Assembly: GCA_964567745.1 (NCBI GenBank)
Contig: CAZMNY010000029.1
Location: 39,281-103,280, forward strand
Reading direction: 5' to 3'
DNA from: CAZMNY01 sp964567745
GTDB taxonomy: Bacteria; Planctomycetota; Planctomycetia; Pirellulales; Pirellulaceae
DNA length: 64,000 nt
In this document: piece after piece, positions 1 to 9,983 of the stretch
How the letters are laid out: each line of letters begins with the position of its first letter
How positions within the stretch are numbered: the stretch's first letter is position 1
Translations under genes and position numbers: made by a program
The notes under the pieces: model-generated
Database searches by the model: none
Seen by the model: the letters and a program-made list of their open reading frames with translations, nothing else
Told to the model about the DNA's origin: nothing

Positions 1-97
1 CCGTCGCCTTCCACCGCGAAGACCGTGCAAGGCGAGGAGAAAAGGCCAAGTAGCCGCCCAGCAGAATCGCCACGATCACAATGACTATATTCAGCAT
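1..97 (-). CDS. Partial membrane protein, N-terminus only
   Basis: Reading leftward from an ATG at 97, the frame stays open to the window edge and gives 32 residues starting MLNIVIVIVAILLGGYLAF, a single very hydrophobic segment followed by a basic stretch (SPRLARSSRW). This fits an N-terminal membrane anchor with a cytoplasmic basic flank. A GAGGA-like stretch lies about 8 bases upstream of the ATG. The rest of the gene lies outside the window, so the family cannot be named. The call rests only on the open frame, the hydrophobic pattern and the plausible ribosome site. Confidence 0.45.
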   Translation of the reverse strand, partial: MLNIVIVIVAILLGGYLAFSPRLARSSRWKAT

Positions 98-146
98 GCC
101 AATATCCTCGCCAAACCGCACCCAGCAAAGTGACCCTCGAGATCTG

Positions 147-656
147 TCAGGAACTAGTCGCGTTTCCAGACGCGCTCGTCATGCGAGTCGCTATGCCGGC
201 GTCAATTGAGCGCCAAGTAAATACCGCAATCGGGAGATAGGTCAAACACGCCAGCCACTGAACCGTTGTGAGTTGATTGTAGCGCCGATGTCCGATTGTA
301 AACTCTTCACGATCAGTGATCACGCCCTCGGCGACGTCGATGACCGAGTCTAAGTCTTGATGCACACTGTAGAGCCCCGCAAGCGAACAACTTAGGACTG
401 CCGCGCAAATGAAAAGCGCGAATCCATACCTTCTTGCCTTCCTCACAACGATGAGGCCGTTCAAGATCATCAGCAGCGCGACGACCAGGCCAAGCATCTG
501 CAGCACAACGGTGACCCGCTGGGTAATGAGCCCGCCATCCATCGGATCGTTGAGTACGTCGTGAGAAATCCGGACGACCACACCCGTGTAAAACGTGAGT
601 CCGCCCCAATAGACTGCGAAAACCAATAGCAGGAGAATTCGACTAAAACAAATCAT
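147..656 (-). CDS. Four-helix membrane protein, unknown function
   Basis: A 169-residue protein if it starts at the ATG at 656 (MICFSRILLLLVFAVYWGG); a TTG at 722 would add 22 residues that do not look like a leader. Four hydrophobic helices are visible: near residues 5-25, 50-75, 80-100 and 140-160. The first helix with YWGGLTFYTGVVV resembles the start of DUF4149/TMEM205-like proteins, but this is a weak likeness. It precedes the partial membrane gene at the window edge on the same strand. No regulatory site is clear and the start is uncertain. Confidence 0.55.
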   Translation of the reverse strand: MICFSRILLLLVFAVYWGGLTFYTGVVVRISHDVLNDPMDGGLITQRVTVVLQMLGLVVALLMILNGLIVVRKARRYGFALFICAAVLSCSLAGLYSVHQDLDSVIDVAEGVITDREEFTIGHRRYNQLTTVQWLACLTYLPIAVFTWRSIDAGIATRMTSASGNATSS

Positions 657-981
657 GATGCGAAACAAATCGTGGAGTTCGTACGCGAGTCGCAACTTTA
701 AGCAAACGCAAGTTGCAGCCAAGCAAATAGTCTAAGCGCCGTGACTCCCTTTGCCAACGGCGCGGTCAATCACGCCACGCCTTGCGAGCAACGGGCCGCC
801 CGACAGCAAGTCGCCAATAGAACAAAGCCAATGGAATTGCGCCGTCGTCGCGAGTTCACTCACGATGGTCCCCAACGCTTGCGCGATAGCCAGCGTTGTA
901 ACGCGGTGAGCGATTCGCATTGGCGATCGTTGGGCCCTAGAATACAGACCGGCCTCGCACACCCGCCCATTGGAGTCGATC

Positions 982-2397
982 ATGATTAGAATCCTCACCG
1001 CATGCCTTCTTATGCTTGCCGGAACCGTGCATGCTCAGGGGCCATCGGTCGTTTTTGAGGACGTGAGCGGAATCACGGGATTGCAACTCGGCGGCGGCGC
1101 GGCCTGCTGGGCGGATTTCGACAATGACGGTTGGGTCGATGTCTGCGCGGGCGCTGTCTGGAAGAACAACGGCGGCAAGTCGTTTAGCAAATTGGGCGAT
1201 ATCGCTCCTGGTTCGGCGGTCGCTGCCGACTTCGACAACGACGGCTTTGTGGATCTCTTTTCCTGGTCGTCCTTGAAGCTGCTCCGCAACAACGGCGGAA
1301 ACGCATTCGTCGAAGTCTCGCTCCCGAAACTCCCTCGCGTCACGCCTCGAGGCGCAGTGTGGGCCGATGTCAACAACGATTCGTTCGTCGACTTGTTTGT
1401 TGGCGGCTATGAAGGGAGCGAGCGATCGCTGCTGATTCTAATCAACGAGGCGGGTAAGAGTTTTCGCATCGCGCGTAGCGAGGGGAACCAGGCGACTCGC
1501 GGCGTGACGGCATGTGATTTCGACCAAGACGGTGACGTCGATGTCTATGTGTCCAACTATCGCCTGCAAGCCAACTCGCTGTGGCTCAACGACGGCAACG
1601 CCGGCTTCACGAACGTCGCGGGCCAGTACGGCGCGATCGCAACGAGCCCCGGTTTTGGAGGAGGGCACTCGATCGGCGCGTCTTGGGCTGACTTCAACAA
1701 TGACGGCTTGATCGATTTGTTCGCCGGCAACTTTGCTCACGTCGACGGGCGCGGCGATCAACCTAAGTCGCGTTTCTTACGGAACCTTGGAAAACCGGGC
1801 GACTTCAGATTCCAGGATTTAGGCACCTGCGGCGTTCATTATCAAGAGTCGTACGCCTCGCCGAGCGTCGCGGACTACGACAACGACGGCAATGTCGACC
1901 TGTTCTTCACGACGGTTTATGGAGTCGCTTCATTTGGCCGCAAGAACAACTCGGTTCTATTTCGCGGTGACGGAGAATTCCGAGTGAAAGACGTCACTGT
2001 CGCCGCCAAACTCGCCGGACTGCCGCCGACCTATCAGGCCGCCTGGGCTGACTACGACAACGACGGCGACCTCGACCTCGCCGCCGCCGGCAAGCTATTC
2101 CAAAATCAAGGCGCCCCTCATGCTTGGCTCAAGATCCGACTGAATGGCGACGGCAAGACGATCAATCGATCGGCGATCGGCGCTCAAGTGCGAGTCGAAC
2201 TTGAGGGCAAGACCCTGACGCGCCAGGTCGAAACGGGCACGGGCGAGGGAAATCAAAGCGAGATGACGTTGCATTTTGGGCTTGGACAGAATCGCGGCCC
2301 GGTTGATATCGAGATCTTTTGGCCAGATCAATCCAAACAGTCCATTAAGGGCGTTCAAACCAATCGCTTGCTAAAGGTCGAATTTCAAAAGCGTTGA
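982..2397 (+). CDS. Secreted FG-GAP/VCBS repeat protein with ASPIC/UnbV C-terminus
   Basis: The ATG at 982 follows a GGAG at 972-975 and begins a clear signal peptide (MIRILTACLLMLAGTVHAQG); an upstream TTG at 970 is less likely. The mature protein has at least six calcium-loop repeats of the form D-x-[DN]-x-[DN]-G-x-x-D (DFDNDGWVD, DFDNDGFVD, DVNNDSFVD, DFDQDGDVD, DFNNDGLID, DYDNDGNVD, DYDNDGDLD). These are the FG-GAP/VCBS blades of a beta-propeller. The last 110 residues (SAIGAQVRVELEGK onwards) match the ASPIC/UnbV domain that caps CRTAC1-like proteins. The family is common among secreted planctomycete proteins and its ligands are mostly unknown. It is probably a single-gene unit. Confidence 0.88.
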   Translation: MIRILTACLLMLAGTVHAQGPSVVFEDVSGITGLQLGGGAACWADFDNDGWVDVCAGAVWKNNGGKSFSKLGDIAPGSAVAADFDNDGFVDLFSWSSLKLLRNNGGNAFVEVSLPKLPRVTPRGAVWADVNNDSFVDLFVGGYEGSERSLLILINEAGKSFRIARSEGNQATRGVTACDFDQDGDVDVYVSNYRLQANSLWLNDGNAGFTNVAGQYGAIATSPGFGGGHSIGASWADFNNDGLIDLFAGNFAHVDGRGDQPKSRFLRNLGKPGDFRFQDLGTCGVHYQESYASPSVADYDNDGNVDLFFTTVYGVASFGRKNNSVLFRGDGEFRVKDVTVAAKLAGLPPTYQAAWADYDNDGDLDLAAAGKLFQNQGAPHAWLKIRLNGDGKTINRSAIGAQVRVELEGKTLTRQVETGTGEGNQSEMTLHFGLGQNRGPVDIEIFWPDQSKQSIKGVQTNRLLKVEFQKR

Positions 2398-2471
2398 AAC
2401 GACGCTGCTCTAGTTCATTTGTGAATTCTGCCGCGAGAACCTTCCCCTATCTCCGGCATCGGCGGGCAAAA

Positions 2472-2501
2472 TTCCTCAAAAACGCCCGGCGCTGCTATAA
2501 T
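2472..2501 (+). promoter_or_regulatory. Candidate extended -10 promoter
   Basis: TGCTATAAT at 2493-2501 is a perfect -10 hexamer with the TGn extension. A weak -35 (TTCCTC, 2472-2477) lies 18 bases upstream. It would give the DUF1592/DUF1552 genes a leader of about 200 bases. The remaining 2398-2707 stretch holds no convincing gene. Confidence 0.4.
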
Positions 2502-2707
2502 GGCGTCCTGCCAAACCCACCCAACCGTCGTGCGTCCCCGAGGCGGTTCGACTCCCCCCCCAACCACTTTCGATGCGGCGTGAGCTGCTCGCCTACCAAC
2601 ACCGCGCAACCAACGTCGGACGCCACACATGATGGGCCGCGTCGGCGCTCGCTCAGACGCGCGTTTCGCAGTTCTTGGAACTGACGGAAAGGAAACATCG
2701 GCCAAGG

Positions 2708-5311
2708 ATGAAATCTCTGCGACTTACAATCCTGATCTTGCTCGCTTGCGCGAGCCCGACGCGAGCTGACGAGCTTGAGCGCGATGCTGTTTCTCTGGAG
2801 AAAGCGAGAACGTTGGGGCGATCGAATTCCAAGTTGATCTCAACCCAAACGCAACGGCAACCTCTTACGATTCCCACAGCCGATGTGACGACCTATCGCG
2901 AATCGCTCCGTCCGCTTCTCAACAAAAGTTGCTTAGTATGCCACGGGCCCGACAAGTCGGAAGGCAGACTTCGCATAGACCGTTTGGATCCCGACCTTAT
3001 AAACGGCGACGATGCCGAACGATGGCGTGAAGTCTATAACGCCTTGAGCAAGGCTGAGATGCCGCCCGAGGATGAGTCGGACTATGCGCTTGCCGATATG
3101 GATCGCGGCAAGATCGTCGATTGGCTCAGTGACGAGATGTACAAGGCGTCTGTCGTGCGAAGGAATAACAGGGAGCATTCTTGTTTCCGCCGGATGACAA
3201 ATTACGAATACAACTATGCGTTGCAGGACCTACTCGGTCTCCCCTACCAACTCGCTGCGAGCCTTCCGCCGGAAACGGCATCCGACGACGGATTCAAGAA
3301 CAGTTCTGAATTGCTGCAGATGTCGGCCATGCAATTTGAAACTTATCGCGCGACTGGACTCAAGGCGCTCAAGCGAGCGACCGTGACAGGCGATCGGCCA
3401 AAGCCTGTCACCTATATCCTTTCGATGAAGGAAGAGTTTGCCAAAGCTGCGTCGAACAAGAGATCCAAGCCGTTTCACCGCGACGATAAGAATTACGCCG
3501 GCCATCGAACTCGCCAGCATCTGTTTAATCGAGAAACGGGCGAGGGCATCACCTACAGCGGCGGCAAGACCGCGCCTCGACCCGACGCAGTCGTTGTGAA
3601 CTCACCAGAGGTTTCTCCTATCGCGCTTTTCCTACCACGAGCGAACTCACTCAAATTGAATCTAGATCGTTTTCTTCCTGATGAAGGCGTCATGCGAGTG
3701 CGTATTCGGGCTGGTCGGTCGACCATGAACCCAAACGAATTTGCGAGTCTACGTCTGATCTTCAGTGCTCACACCAGCAACAATGCCAATTTCTCTCAGG
3801 TGATCAGTGAGCGAGACGTTGCGGTGACCGCGTCGGCCGACGATCCTCAATTCATCCACTTTGACATTCCGCTGGGCGACATTCAGCGGAATCCGTTCCG
3901 AAAACTGACGACCACGTTTCCCAGACGCGATGAGTTCCTCTCCATTCAGAACGTCTCTAATGCGAACAATCGGAAAGAACCGCTTCACGTCGTCATCGAT
4001 CACATCGACATCAGCGCCCCGTTCTTTGAACGTTGGCCGCCAAAGACTCACACGGACATATTTATTGCGAGCGAGAACCAGGGCGACGAGCAGATCTACG
4101 GCCGTGAGGTGCTTGGCCAATTCTTAAGGCGCGTCTGGGGACGTCCCGCCGCATCGAAAGAAGTCGATCGGTTCATGGCGCTGTTCAACAAATATCGAGC
4201 CGAATTCGCCACATTCGAAGAGGGCATGCTGGAAGTGCTGGCCACCACGCTTGCCAGTCCCGAGTTTCTCTACCTGACGCAACGGGCACCCGCTGAATCG
4301 ACGAAGAATCCCAATGAGATCAGTAGCTTGGAATTGGCCAACCGACTCGCGATCTTCTTGTGGTCTAGTATTCCGGATAACGAACTGCTGGAACTGGCTG
4401 AACAAGGCAAGCTCAAGAACCCAGCGACTCTTGACGCTCAAATCGAACGCATGCTGGCCGACCCGCGTTCGCGTCGATTCTCCCAAAACTTCGTGAAGCA
4501 ATGGCTTGGCCTCGATGGCCTGGAAAGTGTGACTCATGTCACCGAAGCGGCGCTCAAAGAAGCGATGCGGGAGGAGCCGATTGCCTTCTTTGACTTGACG
4601 CTCAAAGAAAACAACAGCGTCATGGATTTTTTGCATTCGGACTATGCAGTCGTCAATGAACGCTTGGCCCGACATTATGGAATGCGTGATGTCTACGGGC
4701 CGCATTTCCGCACAGTAGCAATCGAACATCAAGTCAATCGTGGCGGGATTCTGACCAGCGCTGCTATCCTGACGATGAATTCCGACGGCAAAGATTCTCA
4801 CCCACTCAAGCGCGGCTTGTGGATGTTGGAACGAATCCTTCACGATCCGCCGCCCCCGCCGCCGCCCAATGTTCCCGAGGTCGATCTTACCGATCCTGAG
4901 ATTTTGAAAATGACTCTGAAGGAGCGGATTGCGGACCACCGAAACAAGCCGGCCTGCATATCGTGCCATGCCAAGATCGATCCGTGGGGGATCGCTTTTG
5001 AGAATTACGACGCTTTGGGTGCGTATCGGACGAAAATCAAGAATCAACCTATAGATGCGACTTCAGAACTGGTAAACAAACAAAAACTGGCTGGAATGCA
5101 AGGTTTGAAGCGATACTTGTTAACGGATCGACAGGATCAATTTTCCAGAGCCATGGTGCACAAGATGACAACCTATGCCCTGGGTCGATCCTTGTCTTTC
5201 AGCGATCATGCTGAGATCGACGCCTTAGCCGTCCAGTTTAGAAAGCAGGGAGATCGCCTCGGTGACTTGGTCCGCTTGATCATCAAGAGCGACTTGTTCA
5301 ACTCAAGGTAA
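2708..5311 (+). CDS. DUF1592-type planctomycete cytochrome protein (DUF1587/1595/1592/1588/1585)
   Basis: An 867-residue exported protein. The ATG at 2708 begins a signal peptide (MKSLRLTILILLACASPTRA); the upstream TTG adds only a polar stub. A CLVCH heme-type motif sits at 75-79. Then come DUF1587 (RRMTNYEYNYALQDLLGL, near 165), a beta-rich spacer, DUF1595 (near 470-530), DUF1592 (540-660), DUF1588 (RGGILTSAAIL, then a seven-proline run near 713) and DUF1585 at the end. A second CxxCH (CISCHAKIDPWG) is near 750. The family is a planctomycete hallmark of unknown reaction. The DUF1552 gene follows 13 bases downstream, so the two are almost certainly co-transcribed. Location is periplasmic or extracytoplasmic by inference. 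Confidence 0.93.
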   Translation: MKSLRLTILILLACASPTRADELERDAVSLEKARTLGRSNSKLISTQTQRQPLTIPTADVTTYRESLRPLLNKSCLVCHGPDKSEGRLRIDRLDPDLINGDDAERWREVYNALSKAEMPPEDESDYALADMDRGKIVDWLSDEMYKASVVRRNNREHSCFRRMTNYEYNYALQDLLGLPYQLAASLPPETASDDGFKNSSELLQMSAMQFETYRATGLKALKRATVTGDRPKPVTYILSMKEEFAKAASNKRSKPFHRDDKNYAGHRTRQHLFNRETGEGITYSGGKTAPRPDAVVVNSPEVSPIALFLPRANSLKLNLDRFLPDEGVMRVRIRAGRSTMNPNEFASLRLIFSAHTSNNANFSQVISERDVAVTASADDPQFIHFDIPLGDIQRNPFRKLTTTFPRRDEFLSIQNVSNANNRKEPLHVVIDHIDISAPFFERWPPKTHTDIFIASENQGDEQIYGREVLGQFLRRVWGRPAASKEVDRFMALFNKYRAEFATFEEGMLEVLATTLASPEFLYLTQRAPAESTKNPNEISSLELANRLAIFLWSSIPDNELLELAEQGKLKNPATLDAQIERMLADPRSRRFSQNFVKQWLGLDGLESVTHVTEAALKEAMREEPIAFFDLTLKENNSVMDFLHSDYAVVNERLARHYGMRDVYGPHFRTVAIEHQVNRGGILTSAAILTMNSDGKDSHPLKRGLWMLERILHDPPPPPPPNVPEVDLTDPEILKMTLKERIADHRNKPACISCHAKIDPWGIAFENYDALGAYRTKIKNQPIDATSELVNKQKLAGMQGLKRYLLTDRQDQFSRAMVHKMTTYALGRSLSFSDHAEIDALAVQFRKQGDRLGDLVRLIIKSDLFNSR

Positions 5312-5324
5312 GAGTCAAGGACAG

Positions 5325-6725
5325 ATGATGAATACGAATGCAGCTTCACTGAGTCGCAGAAACTTTCTTCACGGCACCGGCTTAGCTTTGGCATTGCCGT
5401 GGATGGAGACGTTTGCCGCAGGAAAGCCGTCGCCAAAAAATACGCCGAGGAGATTCCTCAGCGTTTACCATCCTGATGGAGTCGGCCTCCCGCTCAAAGC
5501 CGATCCCGCCTGGAAGGATTGGAGCTGGTTCCCTCAGGGCGGAGAAAAGGACTTTGAGTTGACGAAAGTGCTCGACGTACTCGAGCCGTTGCGAAGTGAA
5601 ATCACGATCTATTCTGGGTTGTCGCACCCGGCTGTCCGTAACGTCCACGGTCACTCCAATGCGGATCAATATCTGACAGGCGCTGCGACCGGCGGGCACG
5701 GACTGTACAAGAATTCCATTTCGCTCGATCAAGTTTACGCGGCGCATGCTGGAGAACTCACAAGGCACGCCTCCTTGGTCATGTCGACCAACGGCGGAAT
5801 AGGCGGCCCGCGAGGCGCTCAGACTCAGTCGTTCAATCGCGAGGGACGGCCCATTCCCGCGATGAACAAACCGAAACAAATCTTTGACATGCTCTTCGTC
5901 ACCAGCAGCAAAGACGCCGCTGCGCGACTCGCTCGCAGCAAGAGCGCGTTGGACCTGCTCATCGACAACACCCGCCGCCTCGGCAGAGAACTGTCAAAGC
6001 ACGACCAGCAAACCCTGCAGCAATATCTCGACGCGGTTCGCGACACCGAAGTCAAGTTGGCAAAGGCGCAACGATGGATCGACACGCCGGTACCGAAAAT
6101 GGATACGCAAAATCTCACGTTGGAAGCAGAGCCCAAAGAAGCGCGGCTCTATTTTCAGACCATGTATGAGTTGATTTATCTTGCCTTCCTCTCCGACTCA
6201 ACTCGCGTCGCAACGTTTCAGCTGGGACGAGAAAACGGCGAGGGACCTCACGACCTTCTTTCGAAAGCTGTTGGCCTGGGCGGCGCTCATGGCCTGACGC
6301 ACGCGGTCAAGGCGCCAAATGGCTGGAAGAATCTCGGCACGTACAATCGTTACCAAGCTGGCGAGTTCGGACGATTCGCACAACGATTGAAAGACACGCC
6401 CGAACCGACCGGAAACGGCAACATGCTTGACAACACGTTTGCCATGCATGGCTCGGCGTCCAGCAGCTTCCACCTCTCGCGAAACTATCCAATCATTTCC
6501 GCTGGCGGCCAGAACCTCGGTTTTACCAACGGCCGATATCTGAAATTTGGCAAAGGCAACGAGGACAATCAGGCCGGCGCGGGAATCGTCACCGATGCCG
6601 GATGGCGAGGAAAGATGGATGTGGAGGAACTGCCGTTGGCCCAGTTGTTCGTGACTGTCCTGCAAAGGCTTGGAGTCGAGACAGATTCGTTTGCCGGCGA
6701 AACAGGAACACTAAGTCGCGTTTGA
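5325..6725 (+). CDS. DUF1552 family Tat-exported protein
   Basis: A 466-residue protein starting MMNTNAASLSRRNFLHG, a twin-arginine signal (SRRNFLHG) followed by a hydrophobic stretch ending near FAAG. The body matches DUF1552 (YHPDGVGLPL near 47, GLSHPAVRNVHGHSNADQYL near 100-120, LDNTFAMHGSASSSFH near 370), a family distantly related to DUF1501 and the alkaline phosphatase/sulfatase fold. AAGGA lies just upstream of the start. It is the usual partner of the DUF1592-type cytochrome encoded directly before it. Tat export suggests it folds, possibly with a cofactor, before crossing the membrane. The substrate is unknown. Confidence 0.93.
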   Translation: MMNTNAASLSRRNFLHGTGLALALPWMETFAAGKPSPKNTPRRFLSVYHPDGVGLPLKADPAWKDWSWFPQGGEKDFELTKVLDVLEPLRSEITIYSGLSHPAVRNVHGHSNADQYLTGAATGGHGLYKNSISLDQVYAAHAGELTRHASLVMSTNGGIGGPRGAQTQSFNREGRPIPAMNKPKQIFDMLFVTSSKDAAARLARSKSALDLLIDNTRRLGRELSKHDQQTLQQYLDAVRDTEVKLAKAQRWIDTPVPKMDTQNLTLEAEPKEARLYFQTMYELIYLAFLSDSTRVATFQLGRENGEGPHDLLSKAVGLGGAHGLTHAVKAPNGWKNLGTYNRYQAGEFGRFAQRLKDTPEPTGNGNMLDNTFAMHGSASSSFHLSRNYPIISAGGQNLGFTNGRYLKFGKGNEDNQAGAGIVTDAGWRGKMDVEELPLAQLFVTVLQRLGVETDSFAGETGTLSRV

Positions 6726-6776
6726 CATTGGCAGCTGATACGCTCCCTAGGCTCGATCGGTTCCCGTGACGTTCAA

Positions 6777-7563
6777 ATAAACGCCCCCGAAGAAAAAAGC
6801 AGTGCGGAAAACGATCCAAGTGTCGCTCCGACTCCATCACTGCCCAAGCCGGCACGCCGTTGGCTCAAGCTCACGATTCGCGGAGCGGTGATTCTGATCG
6901 CAATCCTTGCGTGCGGATGCGACTGGCTAGCCATGCACGTCAATCGAGCTCGCCAGGAGGAACGCATTATCGCCGAGCTCAAGGCGGCTCACGGCCTCAG
7001 GATGAACGTAACGCTCGCCAACCCGATTGACGCCGAGCACCCTGAGTCATTCGCGCGATTTGACGAGGGCGGTCCAACGTGGCTGCGGGAACTTCTGGGC
7101 GCCGACATCTACCGCGCCACCGTCGGCATCACCTGCTACGGTCGAGGCAATCGTTTTTCGTCCGCCGTTGATGGAGACGGGCAATTCTACTAGAAACGAA
7201 ACTACGTCGCCGGTATGACCACGGATCAACGAGCTGGTTTCCAAGTTGCCCTATGTGAATCGGCTCTACCTCGAGGCGAATCCGGTAGACGACCAAGGCG
7301 TCGAGGAAATCGTCAAGCTCCGCCGGCTCGAGACGCTGAATCTCTCCCACACGGCGATCACGAACGAAGCGGTCGTAACGCTCGCTGACGCCCCCAGCTT
7401 GAGGCACATCGATCTCTCATATACCGACATTACGGATCAGGCTCTGGAAACGCTCTCAACTTGTCGCCGGCTCGAGTCCCTCAACCTCAAAGCCACTCAA
7501 CTCTCAGCCGACAAGATCGATCTCCTTCAAGAGCAGTTGCCTCATTGTGAAATCACACGCTAG
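6777..7563 (+). pseudogene. Decayed leucine-rich-repeat membrane protein gene
   Basis: Two open segments in different frames make up one likely protein. The first (to the stop at 7191-7193) has a proline-rich start, one transmembrane helix (AVILIAILACGC), then RARQEERIIAELKAAHG. The second (from 7246) has LRR repeats (LYLEANPVDDQGVEEIVKL, LETLNLSHTAITNEAVVTL, LRHIDLSYTDITDQALETL). The second frame is +1 relative to the first, and the intervening bases carry stops in each frame. The place where an ATG would be expected reads ATA (6777-6779, before AACGCCCCCGAAGAA). The first segment runs in frame from the preceding gene's stop. It therefore lacks both a standard start and a continuous frame. 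Real decay or assembly errors are both possible. Confidence 0.6.
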
Positions 7564-7593
7564 GTGAGGGCCTAAACCAGCGATGGCGCCTCG

Positions 7594-8445
7594 CTACTTC
7601 TGTAGGCTCTTTTCGCGTAACAGTTTGGTGAGATACTTGGCTGTTTCATCAGCAATCACATTGTATCCAGCAAGATTCGGATGCCGATCGCCGTACCAAC
7701 CCGGGAGTTGACCGAGGATCGCATCGAGCTCGTTCCCCATGACCTCGACACTCGCGCCCCTCACGAACGGCTTCACGAGCTTGTGAAACTTCTCCGGAAT
7801 CTTGGCGAGCGGATAGCGGCGGTAGTTGAGCATATTTCGCCCTTTCGCCAGTTCCGCTGCGTATCGCGGATAGATGTCAAAGACGGCGAGTTTTTCCTTC
7901 TTGGCAACATCGCGAACCAAATCGTTGATCGTCTTGCTCGCCTCCTCATCCGCAAACGGGATGACAGTCATCGGAATCAGCAAAGCTTCGGGATGGTCCT
8001 CCCGCAAGCGGCCGAGCAGCTCATGAAAGTCCTTGGGAAAGTTGACGCCAAAATCCTTCCGCCGGGCCCGATCGTTCAGACCGTAGCGAATGAAGATGAA
8101 GTCGACTCGGGGCAATTTCGAAGCATCGCGATCGTACCGGCCCGAATCGATCAGCCTGCGAATATACTCGCCACTCAGACTCGAGTTGAGCACATGGCAA
8201 GGCGGGAGATCCTCTTCAGCAGCCAACAGCAACTCGAGGACTCGCTCCAGATGCGGCCCCTCAGGCTTCAGCCGCCGCGGCACGCTTCCTTCCGTCGTGC
8301 TGTCGCCAAGCAACAAGATTTGAATCTTGCCGTCGTGTTCGGCGGTCGCTCGCGATGGTGCCAACGAGAAAGCCAACATCGTTGCGACCACAATGCCGAT
8401 CGCCCGCGCGGGCCTGAACAACCTGATAGAGAATACCTTGTTCAT
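7594..8445 (-). CDS. Secreted SGNH/GDSL hydrolase
   Basis: A 283-residue protein with an N-terminal signal/anchor (residues 10-36, ending SRATAEH). Block I is LLLGDSTTEG with the nucleophile Ser49. Block III is YGLNDRA (Asn124). Block V is GDRHPNLAG (Asp253, His255), where the Asp and His are one residue apart instead of the usual two. This is the SGNH hydrolase family, which removes acyl groups from carbohydrates or lipids. It is last in a minus-strand run after the DUF1549/DUF1553 and DUF1501 genes (133-base gap), so it may act on the same extracellular material. The substrate is not determined. Confidence 0.87.
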   Translation of the reverse strand: MNKVFSIRLFRPARAIGIVVATMLAFSLAPSRATAEHDGKIQILLLGDSTTEGSVPRRLKPEGPHLERVLELLLAAEEDLPPCHVLNSSLSGEYIRRLIDSGRYDRDASKLPRVDFIFIRYGLNDRARRKDFGVNFPKDFHELLGRLREDHPEALLIPMTVIPFADEEASKTINDLVRDVAKKEKLAVFDIYPRYAAELAKGRNMLNYRRYPLAKIPEKFHKLVKPFVRGASVEVMGNELDAILGQLPGWYGDRHPNLAGYNVIADETAKYLTKLLREKSLQK

Positions 8446-8578
8446 TGACTTTGCCTTCTAATGTTGCATCCCCGCTCGCTGCCGGCCGCTGCATGCACAA
8501 ACACGGACTCACTCATTTCAATGCGAGTCGGGTGCGTTTGCGATTACGTCTCACTTGCCGCGGCCCATGGCGATCTTC

Positions 8579-9943
8579 TCAGGCGATGATGTCGTGTAGC
8601 GGTTCGCCGCCGATCACGAGGGGACGGCTGTTGTGATCGTAGATTTCGGTGGTGGGATCAATGCCTAGCAGTTGATAGATCGTAGCAGCCAGATTCTCTG
8701 GCATGACCGGGTCTTCGGCGGGAAACTTGGCGTGTTCGTCCGACTTGCCGTAGACGTATCCGCCTTTCACTCCTCCGCCAGCAAGCAGCGCGGTGTAGCA
8801 CTGAGGCCAGTGGTCGCGACTTGCGTTCTTGTTGATGACGGGAGTGCGGCCGAATTCGCCCATCCAGACCACAAGCGTCTCATCAAGCAGGCCTCGGGCT
8901 TCCAAATCGTCCAGGAGTGTTGGCAGAGTTTGATCGGTGATCGGCAAGTGATATTTGTCGACGATCTTATACATCCGCGTGTTGTCGAATCCATGGGTGT
9001 CCCAACCACCGTCGTTGATTCGTCGTCCGCCGATACTGCTGGAAAAATAGACGGTCACAAACTTTACGCCCGACTCGACTAGCCGACGAGCAAGCAAGCA
9101 GCTCTGACCGTAAGAGGTTCTTCCATAGCGATCACGAACGGCCTTATTCTCGGAGGACAAATCAAACGCCTTGCGAACTCCCGCAGACGTCAACATCGAA
9201 ATGGCGCGTTGATAATAATCGTCGAACCCGCGAGCCTCGCGCGAATGATCCATCAGCTTCGATTGCTGATCGATCAACCGCTGCATCTCGCGGCGGCGTT
9301 GCAAGCGGTCGACGGAAAGGCTGCCAGGCAGAGTCAGCTCGGGCAGTTTGAAGTTTGGGTCGTTGGGATTCTCTGTAAACCGCAATGGATCGTGCCGCTT
9401 GCCGAGAAAGCTGGCGTGTTGAGCGGGAACAATTGATCCATCACGGACGACATGCGGGTAGGCGACCGACGTGGGTATGCCGTTCTGGTTTGGAGCTAGA
9501 TAGTCGACAACGCTTCCGTAAGCCGGATAGAGGTCGAGCGAGTCGCGCAGACGCTGGTCGTCACTCGGCGGCTCGTGTCCGCTCAGCGCGTAATACCCAG
9601 CCGACGCATGATTCTTCATCTTGTGAGTCATTGTGCGAACGAGCGTCACCTGGTGCATTCGCTTTGCCATCTCGGGCATGAGCTCGCACACCTGAATGCC
9701 AGGCGCGCTCGAGGCGACCGGGCGGTAGGGACTGCGGACGGACCGAGGTGCGTTGGGCTTCATGTCGAACGTATCGAGCTGACTTGGGCCGCCCCATTGG
9801 AACAGGAAGATCACGGACTTCGCCCGCGGCTTGACGCTCGACGAGCGTTCCGCGCCCAACATCAACCTAGGCAATGACAGACCCAGCATTCCGGCTCCGC
9901 CCGCCCGCAACATAGCTCGTCGATTCATGGACATACGCGTCAT
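8579..9943 (-). CDS. DUF1501 family Tat-exported protein
   Basis: A 454-residue protein starting MTRMSMNRRAMLRAGGAG, a twin-arginine-like leader. The core shows the DUF1501 signatures FLFQWGGPSQLDTFDMKP (near 45-62), AYGSVVDYL, FVTVYFSSS, GGWDTHGFDN, DETLVVWMGEFGRTP and NKNASRDHWPQCYTALLAGGGVKGGYV. The family shares the alkaline-phosphatase/sulfatase fold and is usually encoded beside DUF1549/DUF1553 cytochromes. Such a gene lies 40 bases upstream here, and an SGNH hydrolase gene follows. The reaction is unknown. Confidence 0.93.
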   Translation of the reverse strand: MTRMSMNRRAMLRAGGAGMLGLSLPRLMLGAERSSSVKPRAKSVIFLFQWGGPSQLDTFDMKPNAPRSVRSPYRPVASSAPGIQVCELMPEMAKRMHQVTLVRTMTHKMKNHASAGYYALSGHEPPSDDQRLRDSLDLYPAYGSVVDYLAPNQNGIPTSVAYPHVVRDGSIVPAQHASFLGKRHDPLRFTENPNDPNFKLPELTLPGSLSVDRLQRRREMQRLIDQQSKLMDHSREARGFDDYYQRAISMLTSAGVRKAFDLSSENKAVRDRYGRTSYGQSCLLARRLVESGVKFVTVYFSSSIGGRRINDGGWDTHGFDNTRMYKIVDKYHLPITDQTLPTLLDDLEARGLLDETLVVWMGEFGRTPVINKNASRDHWPQCYTALLAGGGVKGGYVYGKSDEHAKFPAEDPVMPENLAATIYQLLGIDPTTEIYDHNSRPLVIGGEPLHDIIA

Positions 9944-9983
9944 CGCCTTCTACGTTCGACTGTACGACTCGCTCCGAGATTGC

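Noticed and set aside
732..998. Minus-strand frame of 88 codons between two genes
   Set aside because: No motif, no ribosome site and low similarity to anything recognised; it overlaps the leader of the FG-GAP gene.
4124..5047. Minus-strand frame of 307 codons
   Set aside because: Antisense to DUF1592/DUF1588 of the first cytochrome protein; no domain recognised.
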